Numbered from the stretch's first letter, positions 1 to 8,689 are shown. The stretch is DNA of 64,000 nucleotides from Acidimangrovimonas pyrenivorans (GCF_042643245.1 NZ_JBHRSK010000004.1:1240001-1304000), one strand, 5' to 3'. Translations and numbers: made by a program. The notes: generated from the letters alone by a model not told the origin.

Positions 1-1769
1 TCTTCGATCTCTCTCTGAACGCCCCGCCGCGCTTCCAGCTTCGCCAGCTCCTCTGCCACGCACATCATTGCAAGCTCGGTATCGGTGGTCTTGCGCACGG
101 GCGGTGCGGTGGTGACATGGCCGAGAGAGTAGAGCATTTCAAGAGCCTCCCCCGCCTCGGCGGCGATTTTTTCGCGCAACTCTCCGGGATCGCTCACCTC
201 GGCATGGCGCAGCAGCGCGTTGCGCAGCGCGTTGTGGCCGTCGCCGTGCAGCTCGACCCCCTCGAGTTCGGCCTCGAAGCGCAGGATCAGCGACGGGTGG
301 GCGATCAGCGTCGCCAGGATCAGCGCCTCGCGCAGCCGATCCTCGATGGCGATGTCGCTGGCCGCCGCCAGAAGCGAGTTCTTGGTGGTCGGCGCCGGGC
401 CGAGCTTGACCTCGGACCATTTGCCGGGCTTCCAGCTGCCGTTGCGCCGCGGCGCCCCGCCCTGCCCCTCGGGCCGGCGCCGGGACTGGCCGAACAGCTC
501 CCAGCGCAGCTGCTTGATCTCCTCGCCGTAATGGCTGCGGATCGAAGGGTCGGCGATCTTGGAGATCGCCGCGCGCAGGCTCTTGTCCAGCGCCGCCTTG
601 CGCTCGGGGCTGTCGAAAACCTTGCCCTCGGTCTCGCGCTGCCACAGCAGCCTGACCATCGGCTGGGCGGCGTCGAGCGCGGCCTGCATCCCCGCCGCGC
701 CCTGGGCCTTGATCAGCTCGTCCGGGTCCTGGCCCTCGGGCATCAGGCAGAAGCGCAGCGCGTTGCCGGCCTCCAAGAGCGGCAGCGCGAGGTCGATCAC
801 CCGCTGCGCCGCCCGCATCCCGGCGGCGTCGCCGTCGAGCGCGATCACCGGCTCGGGCGAGATCCGCCACATCAGCCGCAGCTGGTCCTCGGTGATCGCG
901 GTGCCCAGCGGCGCGACGGCGGCGCCGAAGCCGGCCTCGCTGAGCGCGATCACGTCCATGTAGCCCTCGGCGACGATCAGCGGCTGGCCCTTGCCCGCCG
1001 CCTCGCGCGCCGGGCCGTGGTTGTAGAGGCTGCGGCCCTTGTCGAAGAGCGGCGTTTCCGGCGAGTTCAGGTACTTGGCACTGTCGGTCGGGTCCATCGC
1101 CCGGCCGCCGAAGGCGATCGCGCGGCCGCGGGCGTCGCGGATCGGGAACATGATCCGGTTGCGGAAGGTGTCATAGGGCTTGCCGCCCTTCGACGACGCC
1201 TTGGCAAGGCCGGCCTCGAGGATCAGGTCCTCGGCCACGCCCTTGCCGGTCAGGTGATCCCACAGCCCCTGCCAGCCGGCCGGCGCGAAGCCGATGCCGA
1301 AGCGGTCGCGCGCGCCCTGGCTCAGCTTGCGGCGGTCGAGATAGTCGCGCGCCGCCGCGCCCTGGGCGGTGCTCAGCTGCATGCGGTAGAAGTTCACCGC
1401 CTGCTCCATCACCTCGGCCAGCTGGGTCCGGCGGTCGGCCTTCTGCTGGGCGCGCGGGTCGCGGGCCGGCATCGGCATCCCGGCCTCGCGGGCGAGGATC
1501 TCCACCGCCTCCATGAAGCCGACATTCTCGGTCTCGCGCACGAAGCTGACGGCGTCGCCCTTGGCGTGGCAGCCGAAGCAGTAATAGAAGCCCTTGCGGT
1601 CGTCGACGTGGAAGCTGGCCGACTTCTCCTGGTGGAACGGGCACGGCGCCCACATGTCGCCCTTGCCCTGGTTCGACTTGCGCATGTCCCACATGACCTT
1701 GCGCCCCACGACCTGGGACAGCGAGATCCGGGTGCGCAATTCGTCGAGGAAACCGGGCGGCAGGCTCAT
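1..1769 (-). CDS. dnaG: DNA primase DnaG (C-terminus beyond window)
   Basis: Synthesises RNA primers at the replication fork for DnaB helicase and Pol III. Reading from the ATG at 1769, the N-terminal zinc-binding domain is clear: C43-P-F-H46 followed by C64-x2-C67 and GD. A TOPRIM core lies near residues 260-340, with VAEGYMDV and ALDGDAAG holding the acidic metal ligands. The 589 visible codons compare with about 640-660 in alphaproteobacterial DnaG, so only the last part of the helicase-binding domain is missing, through the window edge and not a mutation. It lies 88 bp downstream of msrA on the same strand, so read-through from msrBA is possible. No rpoD is visible; it would lie to the left. 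Confidence 0.97.
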   Translation of the reverse strand, partial: MSLPPGFLDELRTRISLSQVVGRKVMWDMRKSNQGKGDMWAPCPFHQEKSASFHVDDRKGFYYCFGCHAKGDAVSFVRETENVGFMEAVEILAREAGMPMPARDPRAQQKADRRTQLAEVMEQAVNFYRMQLSTAQGAAARDYLDRRKLSQGARDRFGIGFAPAGWQGLWDHLTGKGVAEDLILEAGLAKASSKGGKPYDTFRNRIMFPIRDARGRAIAFGGRAMDPTDSAKYLNSPETPLFDKGRSLYNHGPAREAAGKGQPLIVAEGYMDVIALSEAGFGAAVAPLGTAITEDQLRLMWRISPEPVIALDGDAAGMRAAQRVIDLALPLLEAGNALRFCLMPEGQDPDELIKAQGAAGMQAALDAAQPMVRLLWQRETEGKVFDSPERKAALDKSLRAAISKIADPSIRSHYGEEIKQLRWELFGQSRRRPEGQGGAPRRNGSWKPGKWSEVKLGPAPTTKNSLLAAASDIAIEDRLREALILATLIAHPSLILRFEAELEGVELHGDGHNALRNALLRHAEVSDPGELREKIAAEAGEALEMLYSLGHVTTAPPVRKTTDTELAMMCVAEELAKLEARRGVQREIE

Positions 1770-1857
1770 TGAAGGACTATCGGCTGAGGAACGGAACGAG
1801 TCCAGAGGCCGGCACGCCGCAGGGACGAGCCGGAGGGCGAAGGTACAGGCATCGGGG

Positions 1858-2379
1858 CTACTCGGCGGCGCGCCTGGGCAGGCGCCAGCCGGGCCGGGCG
1901 AAGTGGCAGGTATAGCCGTGCGGGATGCGTTCGAGGTAATCCTGGTGCTCGGGCTCGGCCTGCCAGAAATCGCCCGCCGGGCTGACCTCGGTGACGACCG
2001 GCCCGGGCCACAGGCCCGAGGCGTCGACGTCGGCGATGGTCTCCTCGGCCACCCGCTTCTGATCCTCGGAGGTATAGAAGATCGCCGAGCGGTATTGCGG
2101 CCCGCGGTCGTTGCCCTGGCGGTCGGGTGTCGTCGGATCGTGGATCTGGAAGAACAGCTCGAGCAGCTCGCGGAAGCTCACCCGGGCCGGGTCGAAGATC
2201 ACCTCCAGCGTCTCGGCATGGCCGGTCTGGCCGGTCTTGACCACGGCATAGGTCGCGTTCGGCGTGCTGCCGCCGGCATAGCCGACGCGGGTCGAGACCA
2301 CGCCGGGCAGGCGCCGGACCAGGTCCTGCATGCCCCAGAAGCAGCCGCCGGCCAGAAGGGCGCGTTCGGTCGTGCTCAT
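1858..2379 (-). CDS. msrA: Peptide-methionine (S)-S-oxide reductase MsrA
   Basis: Reduces the S-epimer of methionine sulfoxide in damaged proteins, using thioredoxin. The signature GCFWG sits at residues 12-16, with the catalytic Cys13. The length of 173 residues is normal for the family, and no signal peptide is present, so it acts in the cytosol. Its ATG overlaps the msrB stop codon as ATGA, which indicates translational coupling and a shared mRNA. The family assignment is certain from the motif and the full-length match. Cysteines beyond the active site are few (one near residue 158), so I cannot say which residue resolves the sulfenic acid. Confidence 0.96.
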   Translation of the reverse strand: MSTTERALLAGGCFWGMQDLVRRLPGVVSTRVGYAGGSTPNATYAVVKTGQTGHAETLEVIFDPARVSFRELLELFFQIHDPTTPDRQGNDRGPQYRSAIFYTSEDQKRVAEETIADVDASGLWPGPVVTEVSPAGDFWQAEPEHQDYLERIPHGYTCHFARPGWRLPRRAAE

Positions 2380-2849
2380 TGCTCCTCCTCCTCGAACAGC
2401 CTGGCGAACTCGCCATAGCCCTCGGCCTCGAGCTCCGCCACCGGGATGAAGCGCAGCGCGGCCGAGTTGATGCAGTAGCGCAGGCCGCCGCGGTCGCGCG
2501 GGCCGTCGGGGAAAACATGGCCGAGATGGCTGTCGCCATGGGCCGAGCGGACCTCGACCCGGTGCATGCCGAGGCTGCGGTCGTCGCGCTCGACGACGTA
2601 ATCGTCGATCACCGGGCGGGTGAAGCTGGGCCAGCCGCAGCCCGAGTCGAACTTGTCGCGGCTGGTGAACAGCGGCTCGCCCGAGACCACGTCGACATAG
2701 AGCCCCTCGCCCTTGAAATCGTGGAACTCGTTGGCGAAGGGGCGTTCGGTGCCGTTCTCCTGCGTCACCCGGTATTGCTCGGGCGTCAGCCGGGTGACGG
2801 CGTCGGCAGTCTTGGCATAGCTGCGGGGGGCGGTCTTGAGCTCATCCAT
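2376..2849 (-). CDS. msrB: Peptide-methionine (R)-S-oxide reductase MsrB
   Basis: Reduces the R-epimer of methionine sulfoxide and so complements MsrA. With the start placed at MDELKT, the protein is 157 residues. Cys126 in RYCINS is the catalytic residue, and Cys71 in SGCGWPSF is the expected recycling cysteine. The two CxxC pairs that bind zinc in many MsrBs are absent, so this is the zinc-free type. An AGGAG stands 7 nt before the ATG at 2849. The same frame stays open upstream to 2933, but that extension is low-complexity and lacks a comparable ribosome site. First gene of msrB-msrA. Confidence 0.95.
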   Translation of the reverse strand: MDELKTAPRSYAKTADAVTRLTPEQYRVTQENGTERPFANEFHDFKGEGLYVDVVSGEPLFTSRDKFDSGCGWPSFTRPVIDDYVVERDDRSLGMHRVEVRSAHGDSHLGHVFPDGPRDRGGLRYCINSAALRFIPVAELEAEGYGEFARLFEEEEQ

Positions 2850-2960
2850 GCTGCGCTCCTGTGGTTGTCCTGTCCGGGATCTGGGGCGCCGCGCCGCGAC
2901 GTCCAGTGACGGCGCGGTGGCAGCCCGCATCATACAGCCATCGGCGGGATGGCGGAAGGT

Positions 2961-3731
2961 TCAGTCCTCGCCGTCTTCCATGTCGCCGTCCCCACCGTCT
3001 TCCATGCCCCCGCGTTCGTCCTTCGGCCGGCCGCGAAAGCCGGTGGCGACGACGAATTTCTCGGAACTGTCCGAGCGGCTGGCCGGCGGCTTGACGTTGG
3101 CGACTTTCCTGAAGGCGCGCTTGAGCCGGGCCTGGAGTTCGTTCTCGGCCCCGCCGGCCAGCACCTTGGCGACGAAGGTGCCACCCTCTTCCAGCACGTC
3201 GAAGGCCAGCTCGGCCGCCGCCTCGCACAGCGCGATGATGCGCAAATGGTCGGTCTGCTTGTGGCCCGAGGAGGCGGCCGCCATGTCGGACATCACCACG
3301 TCGGCCTTGCCGCCGAGCCATGCCTTGACCTTGTCGTCGGCGCCGTCCTCGAGGAAATCGAGCTGATGGATCTCGGCCCCCGGCACCGGCTCGACCTCCT
3401 GCAGGTCGACGCCCAGAACGGTGCCCTGCGGCTTGCCCTTCTTCTCGCCCAGGGCGTTGACCCGCGGCACCGCGACCTGGCACCAGCCGCCGGGCGCGCA
3501 GCCCAGGTCGACGACCCGGGCGCCGGGGACCAGGAAGTGGTACTTGTCGTCCAGCTCGAGGATCTTGAAGGCGGCACGGCCGCGATAGCCCTCGCGCTTG
3601 GCGCGCTGGACGTAAGGGTCGTTGAGCTGGCGCTCGAGCCAGCGGGTCGAGCTGAGCTTGCGGCCCCGCGCGGTCTTCACCCGGACCCGCAGATCGCGGC
3701 TCCCGCGGCCGCTTGTCTTTTTCGTCGTCAC
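2961..3731 (-). CDS. rlmE: 23S rRNA (uridine-2'-O) methyltransferase RlmE (FtsJ)
   Basis: Methylates the ribose of U2552 (E. coli numbering) in the 50S A-loop. The Rossmann SAM loop VVDLGCAPGGW is at residues 73-83. The K-D-K-E catalytic set can be read as K56, D149 (SDMA), K189 (FVAKVL) and E224. I start at the GTG at 3731 (256 residues), because the longer open frame to 3968 translates as arginine/proline-rich sequence over hairpins. The N-terminus carries a basic stretch, as in other alphaproteobacterial RlmE. The C-terminus ends in an acidic Gly/Asp/Glu-rich tail of about 20 residues. The ppx gene lies 250 bp upstream on the same strand, an arrangement I recall as common in Rhodobacterales. 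Confidence 0.93.
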   Translation of the reverse strand: MTTKKTSGRGSRDLRVRVKTARGRKLSSTRWLERQLNDPYVQRAKREGYRGRAAFKILELDDKYHFLVPGARVVDLGCAPGGWCQVAVPRVNALGEKKGKPQGTVLGVDLQEVEPVPGAEIHQLDFLEDGADDKVKAWLGGKADVVMSDMAAASSGHKQTDHLRIIALCEAAAELAFDVLEEGGTFVAKVLAGGAENELQARLKRAFRKVANVKPPASRSDSSEKFVVATGFRGRPKDERGGMEDGGDGDMEDGED

Positions 3732-3814
3732 GGCGGTCCTCGTCTCTTTGATCCTGCGATAGCCGCTGGCGCGGAAGGCGGCAAGAGTGGGGACGCCTCT
3801 CCTCGCCCCCCTTT

Positions 3815-3860
3815 CGCCCGGCGGCACGCCGGGCGGCGCCCGACCCTCCCCCCGGGAGGG
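3815..3860 (-). repeat. Double hairpin between ppx and rlmE
   Basis: Two adjacent inverted repeats fill the ppx-rlmE spacer. One is a perfect 9-bp stem with a 3-nt loop (3815-3835, CGCCCGGCG/CGCCGGGCG). The other is CCCTCC/GGGAGG (3844-3860). Neither is followed by a T tract in the direction of transcription. They may be a mRNA-stabilising or REP-like element, or a weak terminator. I cannot tell which from one copy. Confidence 0.5.
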
Positions 3861-3981
3861 CGCATTCTTCAACGCACCAAGGGGCTCGGGCATTCGAACA
3901 ACCGCGCTGTCGGCGCCAAAGGCAGGCGTCGCAAGCGCCCACCCGGGGTCGGGCGCCGCCCTTCTCACCCTCGGCAGCCGC

Positions 3982-5130
3982 TCAATACGGCCCGTCCTTC
4001 AGCACCCCGTCCGAGCACATCTGGGCATAGAGCAGCCCCTCGCGCAGGCCGCGATCGGCGACCGACAGCCGGTCGGTCGGCCAGACCCGCATCAGCGCCT
4101 GCAGGATCGCCGCCCCCGACATGATCAGCGAATGGCGGTCGCGGCCGATGCGCGGATCGGTCCGCCGCCCCTCCGGCCCCAGCACCAGGTAATCGCGGAT
4201 CACCTGGTCGATCTGGTCCGAGGTCATGCGCAGCCCGTCGACCTTGTTGCGGTCGTAGCGGCGCAGGCCGAGGAACGAGGCGGCGACCGTCGTCACCGTG
4301 CCCGAGGTGCCGATGATCTGGAAGCCCTCGCGCGGGGTGTCGGCGTTGTAGGGCGAGAAATCGGCCAGGTTCTCCTCGAAGAACCAGCTCATCAGCGCGA
4401 AGCGGGCGGCGTCGTCCTCGACATCCGTGAACTGGTCCTTCAGCGTCGCCACCCCCAGCGGCACCGAGATCCAGTCGACCACCCGCGCCGCCGGGCCGAA
4501 CCGCCTGTCGGGCTTGAAGCCGGCATGCAGCCGCATGATCGCCCGCGCCCGCTCCGGCCCCGGCACCTCGGACAGGTCGAGCCAGACCAGCTCGGTCGAG
4601 CCGCCGCCGATATCGACCACCAGCAGCTGCTCGGTCCGCGACGAGACCAGCGGCGCGCAGGAGACGACGGCCAGCCGCGCCTCCTCTTCCGGCGCGATGA
4701 TCTCGAGCTGCAACCCGGTCTCGCGCCGGACGTTGCGGATGAAGTCGCGCGCGTTGCGGGCCCGGCGGCAGGCCTCCGTCGCCACCAGCCGCATCCGGCC
4801 GACGCCGTGCTTGTCGAGCTTCTTGCGGCAGATCCGCAGCGCCTGAACGGTGCGGCCCATCGAGGCGCGCGACAGCCGGCCCGAGGCTTCCAGCCCGACG
4901 CCGAGCTGGACCGTCTTGGAAAAGCTGTCAATGACCCTGAACTGACTGCCCTGCGGCCGGGCAATCAGCATGCGGCAACTGTTCGTGCCGAGATCCAGAG
5001 CGGCATAGAGCCCCTCCGGATTCTGTGACGGGGTGAGCGCCGGCTCGACCGTGTCGGGATTCGCATTCAGCTCCTGCGACTCCACCGATCTCGGGAACGC
5101 GTCCTCACCCGCGGGACGCTCGGGCGTCAT
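3982..5130 (-). CDS. Ppx/GppA family exopolyphosphatase / pppGpp phosphatase
   Basis: An ASKHA-fold phosphatase that removes terminal phosphate from polyphosphate or from pppGpp. The phosphate-1 loop DLGTN is at residues 46-50, the phosphate-2 loop VVDIGGGSTEL near 170, and the adenosine-side GTSGTVTT near 270. It is 382 residues, the short form without the C-terminal HD domain, as is common in alphaproteobacteria. The ATG at 5130 is preceded by GGAGG at a good distance; an in-frame TTG five codons earlier overlaps that site and is rejected. The first 40 residues look disordered. Ppx and GppA substrate preference cannot be decided from sequence. It is divergent from the one-carbon cluster. 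Confidence 0.9.
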   Translation of the reverse strand: MTPERPAGEDAFPRSVESQELNANPDTVEPALTPSQNPEGLYAALDLGTNSCRMLIARPQGSQFRVIDSFSKTVQLGVGLEASGRLSRASMGRTVQALRICRKKLDKHGVGRMRLVATEACRRARNARDFIRNVRRETGLQLEIIAPEEEARLAVVSCAPLVSSRTEQLLVVDIGGGSTELVWLDLSEVPGPERARAIMRLHAGFKPDRRFGPAARVVDWISVPLGVATLKDQFTDVEDDAARFALMSWFFEENLADFSPYNADTPREGFQIIGTSGTVTTVAASFLGLRRYDRNKVDGLRMTSDQIDQVIRDYLVLGPEGRRTDPRIGRDRHSLIMSGAAILQALMRVWPTDRLSVADRGLREGLLYAQMCSDGVLKDGPY

Positions 5131-5455
5131 CGCGTCGCCCTCCAACTCAAGTTACTGCCAAGGTAGTCTCTGACCAGGGCCGGCGCAAGCGCCCGTCTTC
5201 GGCCGGCTCGCCCGTGGGTTGAGCGCCCCGGCCGGCACCGCGGGACCGCCCGAACAGCGCCGGATGAGCCGGCCTCATGATGACCATGAGAAGTTTTCAC
5301 GCCGCCGGCGCTTGGCCCGCTGCCCCGGGTTCCCTAGACAGGGAAGGTCCCGCATCGGGGCGCATGGTCGCTCTCCGTCCAGCGAATGTCGAAATCCGAC
5401 GCTGACGCGGGGGGCGTGCCCCTTAGACAGGACGCAAGGAATCAGGGGACGCGAC
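5131..5455. other. Divergent intergenic region (325 bp)
   Basis: Holds the promoters of ppx (left) and of the one-carbon cluster (right). The only ordered element I see is an inverted repeat at 5275-5289, TCATG-ATGAC-CATGA, which could be a regulator site. I found no credible gene and no riboswitch consensus here. Confidence 0.5.
5275..5289. promoter_or_regulatory. Inverted repeat TCATG-N5-CATGA, possible operator
   Basis: A 5+5 bp perfect inverted repeat with a 5-bp spacer in the divergent spacer, about 167 bp before the PF13769 gene and 145 bp before ppx. The position suits an operator. The regulator is unknown, and a chance occurrence is possible. Confidence 0.3.
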
Positions 5456-5752
5456 ATGCCCGAGGTCACCATCGTCTACTGGCGCGACATCCCGGCCCAG
5501 GTCATCGTCGGCAAGGGCCGGCGGGCCACCAAGCGGCCGCTGGACGAGCGCTTCGAAAAAGCGATCGACCGCTGCGCGATGAAGGTAGGCGCGGCGGAGA
5601 CCGATGCTTATCTGGCGGAGTGGCGCAAGGCGTCTCCCTACGAGGTCGAGGGCGCGGCCGAAACGGTCGCCGAAGAAGAGGCGGCGAAACTCGAAGCCGC
5701 GCATGACACCGAGCGCCTGAAGGCGCTGATCGCCAACGACGGCTGGGCGTGA
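5456..5752 (+). CDS. Small PF13769-type 'virulence factor' protein
   Basis: A 98-residue protein starting MPEVTIVYWRDIPAQV, with a conserved basic stretch GKGRRATKRPL and an acidic C-terminal helix. I recognise it as the small alphaproteobacterial family labelled 'virulence factor' (PF13769). That name has no established mechanism. It is typically found immediately before the MetF-like reductase and methyl-THF:corrinoid methyltransferase, as here, 38 bp ahead. The start at 5456 is chosen because upstream residues in the same frame are arginine-rich and unlike the family; a purine-rich AGGGGA precedes it. A role in methyl-THF metabolism is inferred from context only. Confidence 0.8.
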   Translation: MPEVTIVYWRDIPAQVIVGKGRRATKRPLDERFEKAIDRCAMKVGAAETDAYLAEWRKASPYEVEGAAETVAEEEAAKLEAAHDTERLKALIANDGWA

Positions 5753-5790
5753 CACCCCGGTCCCCCGTTCGAACCCTGTTGGAGGCTGCC

Positions 5791-6714
5791 ATGGCCCTGT
5801 TGAACTTCCGCCGCCCCGAGACGACGCCCGCCGACACGGTCAATCCCGAGCTCGAGGCCTTCCTGCAAGGCTTCTCGATGGAGGTGATGCCGCGCACCGC
5901 CGCCAAGGTCGAGGATTTCCGCGACCTGCTGCCCAAGGGCACCCGGGTCTACATCGCCCATATCGAGGGCACCCCGATCGAGGAGATGGTGGCGACGGCG
6001 AAACGGCTCAACGCCGAGGGCTACCCGGTGATGCCGCATTTCCCGGCCCGGATCATCAAGGACAAGGCCACGCTGGCCGACTGGATCGCCCGCTACCAGG
6101 GCGAGGCCGACGTCAAGCAGGCGCTGCTGCTGGCCGGTGGCGTCGCCCAGCCGGCGGGCGATTTCCACAGCTCGATGCAGCTGATGGAGACCGGCCTCTT
6201 CGACGGTTTCGAGCGGCTGCACGTCGCCGGCCACCCCGAGGGCAACCGCGACATCGACCCCGATGGCGGCGACAAGACGGTGATGGAGGCGCTGCGCTGG
6301 AAGCAGGCCTTCAGCGAGCGCACCGACGCCAAGATGGCGCTGGCCACCCAATTCGCCTTCGAGGCCGGCCCGGTGATCGCCTGGGCCGACCGGCTGGCGG
6401 CCGAAGGCATCGACCTGCCGATCCATATCGGCACCGCCGGCCCGGCCAAGCTGCAGACCCTGATCAAGTTCGCCATTGCCTGCGGCGTCGGCCCCTCGCT
6501 CAAGGTGTTGCAGAAGCGCGCCAAGGACGTCAGCAAGCTGCTCCTGCCCTTCGAGCCGGACGCGTTCGTCGCCCAGCTCGCCGCCCACAAGGCGCGCCAT
6601 CCCGATTTCGGCATCGAGGCCGTGCATTTCTTCCCGCTCGGCGGGATCAAGACCAACGCCACCTGGACCCGGACCCATGGCGGCACCTCCGGCATTCCCG
6701 CCGCGCAAGCTTAA
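5791..6714 (+). CDS. MetF-like methylenetetrahydrofolate reductase
   Basis: A TIM-barrel protein of the 5,10-methylene-THF reductase superfamily. The frame opens at MALLNFRRPE with GGAGG just upstream. Typical barrel strands include FSMEVMPR (the MetF E-x-x-P-like strand 1 with its catalytic-position glutamate), MPHFPARII, ALLLAGGVAQPAGDF and LHVAGHPEG. At 307 residues it is full length, with no signal or membrane segments. It lies 9 bp before the corrinoid methyltransferase, so the pair should interconvert methylene-THF, methyl-THF and methyl-corrinoid. Whether it runs reductively (methionine) or oxidatively (demethylation of methylated substrates) is not visible; the neighbour favours the oxidative route. 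Confidence 0.88.
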   Translation: MALLNFRRPETTPADTVNPELEAFLQGFSMEVMPRTAAKVEDFRDLLPKGTRVYIAHIEGTPIEEMVATAKRLNAEGYPVMPHFPARIIKDKATLADWIARYQGEADVKQALLLAGGVAQPAGDFHSSMQLMETGLFDGFERLHVAGHPEGNRDIDPDGGDKTVMEALRWKQAFSERTDAKMALATQFAFEAGPVIAWADRLAAEGIDLPIHIGTAGPAKLQTLIKFAIACGVGPSLKVLQKRAKDVSKLLLPFEPDAFVAQLAAHKARHPDFGIEAVHFFPLGGIKTNATWTRTHGGTSGIPAAQA

Positions 6715-6723
6715 GGACCCACA

Positions 6724-7719
6724 ATGACCCGCACCGTCATCGAATCCAAAACCAAGACCGTCGTGATCGGCTTTGACGAGCCCTTCTGCGTGATCGGCGA
6801 ACGCATCAACCCGACCGGGCGCAAGAAGCTGGCGGCCGAGCTGGAAGCGGGCAATTTCGAGACCGTCGAGAAGGATGCGCGCGAGCAGGTCGCCTGCGGC
6901 GCCATGGTGCTCGACGTCAACTCGGGCGCCGTCTTCACCAACAAGATGGCCGAGGACCCGCGCTACGCCGACAACAACTTCGTCGAGCCGCCGCTGATGA
7001 AGGAGCTGGTGACCCGGGTGCAATCCGTCGTCGACGTGCCGCTCTGCATCGACAGCTCGGTGCCCGGCGCGCTCGAGAACGGGCTGGCGGCCGCCGAGGG
7101 CCGGCCGCTGCTGAACTCGGTGACCGGCGAGGAGGAGCGGCTCGAACTGGTGCTGCCGCTGGTGAAGAAATACAACGTGCCGGTGGTCGCGATCTCGAAC
7201 GACGACACCGGCATCTCGCCCGACCCCGAGGTCCGTTTCGCCGTCGCCAAGAAGATCGTCGAGCGTGCCGCCGATTTCGGCATCCCGGCGCATGACATCG
7301 TCGTCGACCCGCTGGTGATGCCGATCGGTGCGATGGGGACGGCGGGCCAGCAGGTCTTCACCCTGGTCCGGCGGCTGCGCGACGAGCTTGGCGTCAACAC
7401 CACCTGCGGCGCCTCGAACATCTCGTTCGGGCTGCCCAATCGCCACGGCGTCAACGCCGCCTTCCTGCCGATGGCGATCGCCGCCGGCATGACCAGCGCC
7501 ATCATGAACCCGGTGCGCAAGGTCGAGATGGAGGCGATCCGCGCCGCCAACTTCCTGATGAACCACGATGCCAACGGCGCCGAGTGGATCCGCTTTGCCC
7601 GCGTCGCCGAGGCGGTCGAAGGCGGCAAGAGCTTCGCCGAGGCCTCGGCCGAAGCCGCCGCCGGCGGCCGCGCCGGTGGCCGCTCGGGCGGCCGCGCCGG
7701 CCGTCGCGCCCGGGCCTGA
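6724..7719 (+). CDS. Methyltetrahydrofolate:corrinoid methyltransferase (MeTr-like)
   Basis: A DHPS-like TIM barrel that moves the methyl group between N5 of THF and a corrinoid protein. GERINPTGRKK (about residues 26-36), AMVLDVNSGA and CIDSSVPGALE are the pterin-binding strands. IVDPLVMPIGAMG and TTCGASNISFGLPNR are typical of MeTr and of the MetH folate domain. The last 25 residues are an alanine/glycine/arginine tail (GGRAGGRSGGRAGRR) not needed for the barrel. No corrinoid protein or MttB-type methyltransferase is in the window. The likely partner activator is the RACo homologue at 61864-63903, which also ends in an Arg/Gly tail. Third gene of the cluster, followed by a strong terminator. 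Confidence 0.9.
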   Translation: MTRTVIESKTKTVVIGFDEPFCVIGERINPTGRKKLAAELEAGNFETVEKDAREQVACGAMVLDVNSGAVFTNKMAEDPRYADNNFVEPPLMKELVTRVQSVVDVPLCIDSSVPGALENGLAAAEGRPLLNSVTGEEERLELVLPLVKKYNVPVVAISNDDTGISPDPEVRFAVAKKIVERAADFGIPAHDIVVDPLVMPIGAMGTAGQQVFTLVRRLRDELGVNTTCGASNISFGLPNRHGVNAAFLPMAIAAGMTSAIMNPVRKVEMEAIRAANFLMNHDANGAEWIRFARVAEAVEGGKSFAEASAEAAAGGRAGGRSGGRAGRRARA

Positions 7720-7743
7720 CGGACAGGCAGCGACAAAACAACA

Positions 7744-7779
7744 GAAAGGGCGCAGCTGTCCGGCTGCGCCCTTTCTTCG
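7744..7779 (+). terminator. Rho-independent terminator after the one-carbon cluster
   Basis: A perfect 13-bp stem (GAAAGGGCGCAGC with its complement at 7763-7775) and a 6-nt loop, followed by TTCTT in the + direction. The A-rich flank on the left makes it usable for the converging ridA transcript too. It is the cleanest terminator in the window. Confidence 0.9.
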
Positions 7780-7799
7780 TTCAGCGAAACCGGCCGGCG

Positions 7800-8150
7800 T
7801 TACGGCAGCGCGGCGATCACCAGCACCTCGACCCGGTATTCCGGCGCCGCCAGCTTGGATTCGCCGGCCGCCCGCGCCGGGGCCTGGCCCGCGGGCACCC
7901 AGGCGTCCCAGACCTCGTTGACGGCGGCAAAATCCGCCATGTCGGCAAGCCAGACCTGGGCGGTCAGGATCCGGGTCTTGTCGGTGCCGGCCTCGGCCAG
8001 CAGCCGGTCGACATTGGCCAGGCAGCCGCGCGCCTGCTCGGCGACGTCGGCGGCCGGATCGCCGACCTGGCCGGCCAGGTAGACGGTGCCGTTGTGGATC
8101 ACGGCCTGGCTCATGCGCGTGCCGGTTTCGAGACGGGTGATTTCGGACAT
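7800..8150 (-). CDS. RidA family reactive-intermediate deaminase
   Basis: A 116-residue RidA/YjgF/UK114 protein. The family converts reactive enamines and imines, such as 2-aminoacrylate, to keto acids. VIHNGTVYLAGQVG, the central QARGCLANVDRLLAEAG helix, and the C-terminal E-Y-R-V-E-V-L-V strand are present. The arginine of canonical RidA (usually about residue 105) appears as YRVEV. Start at MSEITRLETG (8150) with GGAGG 8 nt upstream. It converges on the one-carbon cluster across the terminator at 7744-7779. The exact RidA subfamily and substrate are unknown. Confidence 0.9.
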   Translation of the reverse strand: MSEITRLETGTRMSQAVIHNGTVYLAGQVGDPAADVAEQARGCLANVDRLLAEAGTDKTRILTAQVWLADMADFAAVNEVWDAWVPAGQAPARAAGESKLAAPEYRVEVLVIAALP

Positions 8151-8296
8151 CGGGGCTCCCTCCGCTTGGCGTCGGGGCCATCCGCCCCGCCCGGGCGTGC
8201 TACCGCGCCGCCCGCGTCTTGACCAGAGCGATCTGGGTCGGCCGCACCCGCCCCCCGACAGATGGCGCCGCGGCAGCCCCTCCTGCGCGGGCCCGG

Positions 8297-8524
8297 ATGC
8301 CGAAACAGACCTGCGGCCGGCAGGATCTGCCGCATCTCTCCGCCCTGCTCGACCGCGTGGCGGTGGCCGCGCAGGCGCCCGTGCCGGACCGGGTCTGGTT
8401 CGATGGCGACGACAATGCCTTCGCGGCGACCCTCTATCCGTTCTTCGGCCGCCGGCGGCGGCTGCACGGGATCGGCCTGGCGCTGTGGAAACCCTGGACC
8501 CTCGGAGCCGGGTCGCCGTTCTCG
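8297..8524 (+). pseudogene. Fragment resembling an M48-type peptidase N-terminal segment
   Basis: An open stretch of about 75 residues reads PHLSALLDRVAVAA, PVPDRVWFDGD-NAF, then FFGRRRRLHGIGLALW. It resembles the segment ahead of the HExxH helix in M48-like membrane peptidases. The HExxH motif and everything after it are gone, and the frame runs into the tRNA-Gly region. I treat it as a relic. The resemblance is by eye and short, so the family call is tentative. Confidence 0.35.
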
Positions 8525-8615
8525 CCCAGGAATCGGCCACCTCGCCAGCCGCGGCGGCGACCGCAGACCCCTGCCCAGCGCGCGCCGGTGAAAACGGGAC
8601 TGTCTGGATGGGGAT

Positions 8616-8689
8616 TGGAGCGGGTGAAGGGAATCGAACCCTCGTCGTAAGCTTGGGAAGCTTCTGCTCTACCATTGAGCTACACCCGC
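8616..8689 (-). tRNA. tRNA-Gly (anticodon CCC), CCA encoded
   Basis: On the minus strand the molecule begins GCGGGTG and ends CACCCGC-T-CCA, giving a perfect 7-bp acceptor stem. The D-stem is GCTC/GAGC. The anticodon loop is TTCCCAA (CCC), and the T-arm is GAGGG-TTCGATT-CCCTT. The first pair of the anticodon stem is a G-A mismatch, which I also recall in relatives. The 3' CCA is encoded. Its 3' end faces lower coordinates, so any tRNA-targeted island would lie to the left. Confidence 0.95.
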
